Positions 57,091-64,000 of a stretch of DNA of 64,000 bases are shown piece after piece (positions within the stretch are counted from its first letter, which is position 1; each line of letters starts with the position of its first letter). The position numbers and the translations under genes are program-made. The stretch is from Bagarius yarrelli. Taxonomy: Eukaryota > Chordata > Actinopteri > Siluriformes > Sisoridae. The stretch is taken from assembly GCA_005784505.1 (NCBI GenBank), contig VCAZ01000092.1, forward strand, positions 1,139,928 to 1,203,927, written 5' to 3'. The notes below the pieces were generated by a model. It was not told the origin of the DNA. It saw nothing but the letters and a program-made list of their open reading frames with translations, and searched no databases.

Positions 57091-57354
57091 TATACCCTTG
57101 TCTGCTGGTGGATAATTGTTTATTTGTGTTCCACTGTAGCAAGTATTTATGCTAGTATTTATGTCAGGTCAAGTTTGTGTTTGTCAATTCTATTGTCTAG
57201 TGTTTTTGTAAATAGTCACCATTTTAAATAAACTGCACCTTGGGTTCAATAAGTTTTGTCTTAATGGAGTACTCGTTACAGGCCTAATGCTACATTTCTA
57301 ACTGCGATTACATTGTGCCTACAATTTTAGAAAATCTATTCCATCAACATTACT

Positions 57355-57540
57355 CCTGGTTTTCTCCTACAGTCCAAAAAAATGTATGTTCGGGTTGATT
57401 AGTAATTTTAAATTTCCTATAGGAGTGAGAGTGAATTTGTGTGTGTGGCCCTGTGATGAACTGGCGTCCATCTGGGATAGGCTCCAGAAGATCCCTGTGA
57501 CCCCGAATTAGGGAATAAGCGGGTATAGAAAATGAACGAC
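57355..57540 (-). repeat. High-copy teleost repeat, reverse orientation
   Basis: GGTTTTCTCCTACAGTCC, GGCCCTGTGATGAACTGGCG, GGGATAGGCTCCAGAAG and GACCCCGAATTAGGGAATAA with GCGG are the reverse of the family at 16335-16640. Confidence 0.7.
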
Positions 57541-57879
57541 TGAATCTCCTAGAGATATATAAACTAATAAAAGATGAAAAGTGAGACCATGTATTAAATA
57601 ACAAAAAAATACCTTGTCAAGTTTTGGACTTTTGATTAAAGTTTCTGCATTCTGAATCAACGTTTTTCTTTCCCCACCATGGCCATTTTGTATTTCTTTA
57701 ACTTGTTGGCTGGTGCAGCATCACCTTCTCTATTATCCTTAGAACATTATGTTAAATGCCCCATTCTGTTGTGACTAACAAAAAACTGTGGGCCATAGTT
57801 TGTGGACCTTTGCTATGAATTTTAATGAATTGTAATACTTCCTGGCCTAATATGTATCTTATGCTGATGAGATATAAAA

Positions 57880-59300
57880 CATAACCACCCTTCTCTGGAA
57901 GGACGCGATCAAGTCTGTACCCTGAGCCGACATGAATCAGGGGTTTTACATTCCCTATTTTATTGCAAGCAAGAAAGATGGGGGGAAGCAGGTCTATCCT
58001 GGATTTGAGGAGGCTGAACCTGGCCCTTCACAGGTTTCCGTTCAAGATGCTGACTTTTAGGCATATGCTGATGTGTATAGAGCCTTAGGATTCGTTTGTG
58101 GCTGTAGACCTGAAGGATGTGTACTTTCATGCCTCGATCCTCCCAAGGCACGGGCCGTTTCTGGGGTTTGTCTTTGAAGGACAGGCATATCAGTACAAGG
58201 TCCTGCTGTTCAGGCTGTCTCTGTCCCTGCATGTCTTTAAGAAGCTCACGGAAGACACCCTAGCCCCCTTCAGGAGGCAGGTGCGCATCCTCAACTATCT
58301 CGATGATTGGTTAATTCTAGCCTAATCTCAGGAGGTTGTGGTTGCACACAGGGACAAGGTGATCCACTACCTTTTCCAGTTGGGGCTTTAGTTCAACTGG
58401 AAAAAGAGCAGACTCTCCACCCGGGCAGAGTGTCTCTTTTCTCGGTATCCACCTAGACTTGGTTCAGCCTGGCGGTCCCTCTCAAACACCTCCGGAGGCT
58501 CCTGGGGCATTTTAAATATTCGGCAACAGTGGTCCCGTTAGGCCTGATCCACATGAGATCACTTTAGCACTGGCTTCACGACCAAGATTGGCATGGTGTT
58601 CTTGGGTGCCAATCTTGGGGGGGACAGCGTTCCTATGGGCAGGGGTGTCTGTTGTCGTTACAACAGATGTGTCTGCCACGGACTGGGGAGCAGTGAGCAA
58701 CAGACAGGCAGACGCTGGCGTGTGGTCAGGCCATATCAATTGCCTCGAGTTGGTCAATGGTTCAGGGCAGGCACTAGTTGGTCCATTCAGACAACACTTC
58801 AACGGTTGCATATATCAACCATCAGCATGGTGTACGCTTCACTCGCATGTCACAACAATCTTCTGCTGTGGGGCCAGCACAGGCTTAGGTCTGTACATGC
58901 AACTCACAGTTGATGCAGCGAAAGCACTTTCACGACAGAGGTCCCTTGGGGGCGAGTGGAGGCTCCACCCACAGACATTCCAGCTGATTTGGGATCGATT
59001 TGGCCAGACACAGGTGGATCTGTACGTTCTGCAGTGGCGTGTGTTCGTTGACTGGTGTTACCCCCTTTTCTTCCTTTAAGCAGGGTTTGAAGCACACCTT
59101 TTCACCTCCACCATTAAGGTGTATGTGGCTGCCATCTCGGCATATACCATGACACATTAGGTGGAAAATCAGTGAGGAGATACAAGCTGTTGGTCAGGTT
59201 CCTCAAAGGCTGCAGGAGGCTGCCTCCTCTGGCACCATGCCTTGTCCCCCAGTGGTACTCATTGTATGAATAAATAAAATAATTATACCCAATATTCACT
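57880..59300 (+). mobile_element. DIRS-order retrotransposon, second copy
   Basis: Reverse transcriptase, RNase H and the first part of a tyrosine recombinase lie in that order on the plus strand. It keeps the YLDDWLIL box that the 50-kb copy lost. It ends in ISAYH(D)TLGG and VRFLKGCRRL of the recombinase near 59225. GC-rich sequence to about 59930 may be its non-coding part. Confidence 0.75.
57930..59078 (+). pseudogene. DIRS reverse transcriptase / RNase H remnant
   Basis: GFYIPYFIASKKDGG, then LDLRRLNLALHRFPFKMLTF, VAVDLKDVYFHASILPRHGP, FEGQAYQYKVLLFRLSLSLH and RILNYLDDWLILA (58098-58325). The RNase H region 58588-59079 has VVTTDVSATDWGAVSNRQAD, GVWSGHINCLELV and GEWRLHPQTFQLIWDRFGQT with QVDLY. 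These blocks are diagnostic of the DIRS order. At least four stops or shifts are present. Confidence 0.8.
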
Positions 59301-59309
59301 GTCCCCTTT

Positions 59310-59930
59310 TACAAAGTACCCACCATTCCCTTTAGGGATCCGGTGGTGACCTTGCAAGCTATTCCCCCTCTAGCAGGGAATCCTGACCTGATCTTGTTGT
59401 GTCCGGTGCGGGCCCCCAGACAGGTGGTTTCCTTCAAGAAACCCTCGCTAGGTTGTGCTCCACATGTAGTGACTCCTGAGGCAGCCCCATGTGTGTATCT
59501 CCACTGTGGAAAGAGCTTCTGGCGCAGTGTTCCCATCTCCGTAAGTAGAAACAATGTGTGTCTCCGGGTCTGGCATCTCTTCTTGTGCTGAGCCCAACCC
59601 GGGGCCTTTTCCTTTGTTGTACTGCCTCTTTTTGTCAGCCCTAGATGAATATTCACATACTACCTATGTAGTAGTACGGTTATCTCCGTAGGGCCCCCCG
59701 CCTGGTCCCAGTGTGGCCTGTTTGTGGCCGGACTCCAGCGGTAAATAAACTGGAAGGTGACTATCTGAAGGCTTTGCTAGGGATCTCACCTACACTAAAT
59801 CCTCAACCTTGTGGAAGAAGATGAGGCGCTCCTGCACACTGATAGGTCATGAGGTTAAGTAAGGCTGCACTTCAACTTCAACCTTCGGTAGACCCCTAAC
59901 ACTGGTCGACGCAGAACACCAATAACTGTG
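59310..59930 (+). other. GC-rich stretch, probably retroelement non-coding
   Basis: VTLQAIPPLAGNPDLILLCP and VRAPRQVV near 59345-59420 resemble the late recombinase region of DIRS elements (LL.P...P..F.PP......LLCPVRAL). The rest (59450-59930) is GC-rich, without readable frames. Confidence 0.4.
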
Positions 59931-59934
59931 TCTA

Positions 59935-61005
59935 CTCAAACCTTTTTTAGGATGTTTTTAATTGCAGTTACTGAAATTAACAATCTCAAACACGTTTCAT
60001 GTTCCAGCATTACAATGCCCTGTGCACAAAGCAATAGGGGCTCTTTGCCTAGGACTGTCCAATCTCTGTACGTCTGGAGCAGAAGTTTGGTTTGCATTTC
60101 CGGCAGTAACTTAGACCTGTCTCCAGTGAATGTCGGATTCCGACAGGGCTGCCCTTTGTAACTGGTTCTGTTCATCATTTTCATGGACAAAATTTCTAGG
60201 TGCAGGCAAGGGCCGGAGGGAGGCTGTTGGCTTCATCAGGCCAAGAGCTTCAGCATGCACTGGAGTGGTTTGCAGTGCAAAGCAGGTAGGATAAGAATCA
60301 GGAGTTGAAAAAGGTGTTTTTTCATTTGCAGGTTGGAGGATAGCTCCTGCCTCAAGTGGAGGAATTTAAGTATCTTGGGGTCTTGTTCACAAGTAAGGAA
60401 AAGATGAAGCAGGAGAAGATTGACAGACAGATCTATGCAGTTGCAGAAGTAATGGGGTCGATGTACAGGTCTGTTGTGGTAAGGAAGGAGCTAAGCCTAA
60501 AGGCAAACTTCTCGATTTACCAGCCAATCCCAGTTTCTACTCTCCCCTATGGTCATGAGCTTTGGGTCGTGACCGAATGAACGAGGTTTTGGATACAAGT
60601 GACCAAAATGAGTTTCCTTCGCAGAGTAGCCCGGGCGCACCCTTAAAGATAGGGTGAGGAGCTCAGTCACCACGGGGGAGCTCGGAGTAGAGCCACTGTT
60701 CTTTCACATTGAGAGGAACCAGTTGAGGTGGATCAGACATCTGGTTCGCATGCCCCCGAGACACATCCCTGGAGAGTTGTTCTGGACATGTCCTACTGGG
60801 AGGAGACCCTGGGGAACACCCAAAACACAATGGAGGGACTATGTCTCCCGAGTGGCCTAGGAACGCCTTGGCATTTCCCCAGAAGAGCTGGAGGAGGTGT
60901 CTGGGGAGAGGAAAGTCTGGTCGTCTCTTTTCAGACTGCTTACACCCAGTGACATGGCTTCAGATAAGCGGCAGAAAATGGATGGATAGATGGATGGATA
61001 AGCCT
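59935..61005 (+). pseudogene. Rex3-like LINE reverse transcriptase, 3' half
   Basis: Plus-strand pieces: SLYVWSRSLVCISGSNLDLS and VGFRQGCPL (59928-60161), FIIFMDKISR, EEFKYLGVLFTSKEKM (60356 on), VVVRKELSLKANFSIYQP, TLPYGHELWVVTE, then GELGVEPLFFHIERNQLRWI, RHLVRMPPRHIPGELFWTCP, TGRRPWGTPKTQWRDYVSRV, ISPEELEEVSGERKVWSSL. It ends ATGGATGGATAGATGGATGG. The GATG-repeat end is, from memory, that of Rex3 (RTE clade). The FADD region is deleted. Frameshifts make it inactive. Confidence 0.75.
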
Positions 61006-61009
61006 TGAA

Positions 61010-63590
61010 GGCGTCATATTTTTTAACATAATTAATATAAGAAACTACAGTTAAAATTTATGTTTTTATAAAAAATAAACCTGGTTGTGCTGAGTCCAGG
61101 CGTCATTAAGTCTTTAGCAAATTAATGTGTATGCGGAGTAAGTACTTCTGTAAGTTAAGTAAGTTATGTGTTTATAATGTAATTCTAATAGGGTGTCACA
61201 ATACTTGTTTATATAATTTATCTCATTACAGTACACATTTATAAACAATTCCTGGATACCAAGCCTCAGCTATACCTAAGCCACACTGACAACCAAATTA
61301 TCAATACCAAGACAAAAAAGTTTTGACTTTTCATTCACCATTTTAATTTTCCATTATGTTTGACCATCAAACAAATGTCCTGAAATGTTAACACATGTTT
61401 AACTTTAATAGACAAAATACAAGGTTATGACTTTAAATTTGGACTGAGTGCATTTTATTAGTAAGTATCTAATTAAGCTGTATCGACATGTATTTGTCTA
61501 ACAAGTAACCCAAGATTCTGAAAATTTAAAGCTTCTTGAGCTTGGAGTTGCCAATTACCCCTCCAACCCCATCTAACAGGTTAGTATCAGGTTAAAATGT
61601 AAGTAAGAAGTACAGATTGCTTTAAATTCACTTATTAACAGTTGACTTAAATAGGGTCAATGCTAAAAATAACCTTAAAATACTGTCAGGAGGTGAATGA
61701 AGAATTGACAGCCTCTGTCTCCTAGCAACAACATCCTGTTCTCAGCTGGTGTTGTTCAGTCCAGTGGTGAGAGCACACATCAGAAACCCAGTGCTTACTG
61801 AAAATATATAGTACCATATATACAACATATCAGTCATAACATATAAAAAATGGATGGGATTTTTTTTTTGGATTCTAAATTTTGAGTCTCGTAAGCTAAC
61901 CTAAACTATATGATGTGGTTAAGCAGCACTTATAGTTTGGTTTAATAAAACATTAAACCATTTGCCTAATATGGTGTAGGTCTTGTTTGTGCAGGTAAAA
62001 CAGCGCTAACCTTTCGAGGCATGTATTCCACAAGACCTCTAGGTGTGCTACGTGGGTGGTGAGTCCAGTAAGGTTGGGGCTCCATGGATCAAACTTGTTT
62101 CTCCAGCACATACAACAGACACTCGATCTGAAAGATCTGAAAATCTGAAAATTTGAATGGCAACAAAACACCTCAAACTTTTTATATCATGTTTCCTAAA
62201 TCATACCTGAACATGTTAATTATGATTTCGGCCTAAAATTATTTAAACTTTTCGTACTTTAAGCATACACACAAAACACAGTATCATTAAAGACTGATTG
62301 ATGTATTCTTTATTCCAAATAAATCTGTTTGTCTATAACTTTAACATCAGCTGGTCATTCATAGCAGACCCTCATCCCTACACTTAAAATTTTGTCCTCC
62401 TGATATACAACCCAAATGACGTCTCCACTTCAGTAGAGGTACTTATAATAACAACAATATAATCATATTAATATTCATGACCATCGTTTTGATAAAGCAT
62501 TGCACAGCAGTAGAAATTTGAAAAAAAAAAAAAAAAGAACAAAGAGTAGAGAAATTTAAAACATAGTATGGTTCAATTCCCCTTTGGATCTTTTAGGAAT
62601 GTATGAATTTTCTGTATTATCCTTAACCTGCCATTTAATATTAAAAATTAATTTTAGAATGACAGGGGAATGTTGTTTAAAATGCCACCATCTGTCAGTA
62701 GAAAGATGTGAAAACCAGCTGACCAGCTTTAAATATTACATCCATTATGTTTCTTGCTTGTACCACATGGCACATATACTCAATCACTGCATATACCTAA
62801 AATCCCTGGCCATTTTCTCAGATAGATCCACTTTATGAGTTACTTTGTGAGTATACAATTATACTATCACAATATATACCAACAAACCATGTTTTATGTC
62901 GGTGAATGTTGCACCTTTTAATTGATTGACAAATAGATAGAGCCTGACGGAGTGTGGACTATTTACTGTATATATTTATAATGTCTCCTGTATGGTAGCT
63001 GGTCATTTGAATCTCCAAAGGCCTGAATACACTAAGATGTCTTATTTCCCACTTATTCTAGTAGGATTATGTGAGCACTTTATTCCATGTCCTACACAGC
63101 AGTAATTAATTCCATGATCATCTGCACTACCGTTACCTTTAAAATAAGGTTTAGATTCTACTAGGAATTTCCAGTATAAACATTTTCTTTCTCATTACCG
63201 ATGGTTAGAGGTTAAAAGGGTCAGTCAGCTCATAACAACTCATATAAATCAACAGTGGAATTTAGAATTAGAAAAAAGGCCTTCACATAATAGATCACAT
63301 ATAGTCAAATGTAAGAATGAAAGGTTACTGAATTAAAAAAAAAGTACCAGTACTATTAATTTTACATACAAATTTGGCAAAATCAGCTTAACCTGCATTC
63401 ATGATTTCCTACAAAAAAAGAAAAAAAAAGCAGTTCTATTCCGCTGAGGTCCGAGTACAAGAGTGTTTTTGGGTGCAATGTAAACTTTAACAAAAAACAA
63501 CAACAAATAACTTAATTGTCTAGCCCCTCAACCTGAACCAACAAATGTACTGGCTCAACTGTACTGATGAACAGTATCAGTGTTTACTTC
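61010..63590. other. AT-rich stretch without recognised genes
   Basis: No exon, RNA gene or repeat family is supported. Minus-strand AATAAA-like signals (for example near 62310) would fit 3' UTR sequence of a gene beyond the window, but this is a guess. A 15-base A run lies at 62521. Confidence 0.4.
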
Positions 63591-63670
63591 AGTGGTGGGC
63601 AATATTGCTCCTGAAAGGACACTGACTCTCCAGGACCAAGATTGCCCACCTTTACATCCTTCTAAAACTG
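63590..63670. repeat. Short inverted-repeat element fragment
   Basis: AGTGGTGGGCAATATTGCTC, CTGAAAGGAC, then CTCCAGGACCAAGATTGCCC, ACC: the two halves are imperfect inverses, as in common teleost MITE termini. Confidence 0.4.
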
Positions 63671-64000
63671 AAGTGTTAACCCTTGTGCATAATCTGGTTG
63701 CAATAATATCAGAGGATTAGCTCATCGTCGTCTCCTGAGTGTATTCAGGCCTTAACATACAATTTATAATAATAAAGTTCCATTTATAAAATACCCATAG
63801 TTCTTTAACTTTTTATTTTCAACCTGGCCGAAAGTAAGCTTGGGGAATTAAACAAGATTGAAATAAAACAACAACGTTGATAATAATTATAAACCTAGTA
63901 AAGAAAACAACCGTGAGAATGGATCAGTCTATTTGAAGTGTCTGTTCGTGTTTTTTTAAAGATTGTTGTACATTTAACATAGAATAAACATCTTTTTTAA

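Larger units (their letters stand above)
55486..57280 (+). mobile_element. Non-autonomous gag-only LTR retrotransposon
   Basis: The 5' LTR is 55486-55887 (TGTAACGATCAGG to GTTCATTACA). The 3' LTR ends GTTACA at 57280. The flanks GGCTT (55481-55485) and GGCCT (57281-57285) look like a 5-bp target duplication with one change. Between the LTRs is a gag-like start and a proline-rich repeat region, but no protease, reverse transcriptase or integrase. A SINE interrupts the 3' LTR and a (TA)n tract at 56297-56356 interrupts the body. Confidence 0.75.

Noticed and set aside
62584..62838. An 84-codon plus-strand ORF considered as a small gene
   Set aside because: No recognisable domain or context; AT-rich surroundings make such chance frames common.

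Overview
The window is nuclear DNA of a teleost fish, most likely an otophysan (catfish or characin type). This rests on dense Tc1 transposons, DIRS-order and gypsy retroelements, L2 and Rex-type LINEs, tRNA-derived SINEs of the kind common in these fish, AT-rich spacers, and exon/intron genes with consensus splice sites. It is not prokaryotic: there are no operons and no long uninterrupted host ORFs. The species cannot be named from sequence alone.

Layout. 1-13.9 kb is mostly gene-free: a tetranucleotide repeat, MITEs, SINEs, a worn DIRS element on the minus strand (about 7.36-8.56 kb) and a decayed Tc1 (11.5-12.4 kb). 13.98-14.57 kb is a hAT remnant with terminal inverted repeats. 15.64-19.48 kb holds the last two coding exons of a LAR-type receptor tyrosine phosphatase, best match PTPRS, on the minus strand; a 1.36-kb Tc1 and a nested MITE/SINE cluster lie in the intron between them. 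No earlier exon of that gene was recognised to its right.

20.8-57.8 kb is a tandem array of three paralogous units, A, B and C. Each carries a minus-strand gene for a small CEACAM/SLAM-like immunoglobulin receptor: signal-peptide exon, cysteine-poor V-type exon, C2-type exon, transmembrane exon and several very short cytoplasmic exons with a YENM tyrosine motif. No copy is intact. The C2 exon of A and B is cut by the same LINE fragment. A has many small indels that B and C lack. B has a V-exon frameshift and deletions. C has lost its transmembrane exon region near a DIRS element, and a Tc1 interrupts its V exon. The units allow insertions to be ordered: a gypsy element sits in B and its empty site is readable in C, an L2 is nested in that gypsy, and a near-identical L2 sits in B's 3' flank with a 57-bp target deletion.

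55.5-61 kb is a retroelement cluster: a gag-only LTR element with a SINE in its 3' LTR, a DIRS element with the YLDD reverse-transcriptase box, and the 3' half of a Rex3-like LINE ending in GATG repeats. 61-64 kb is AT-rich and holds no gene I can support. No wholly new system is evident. The best candidates for follow-up are the decaying receptor array, the transposon-end-derived minisatellite, and the missing upstream part of PTPRS.
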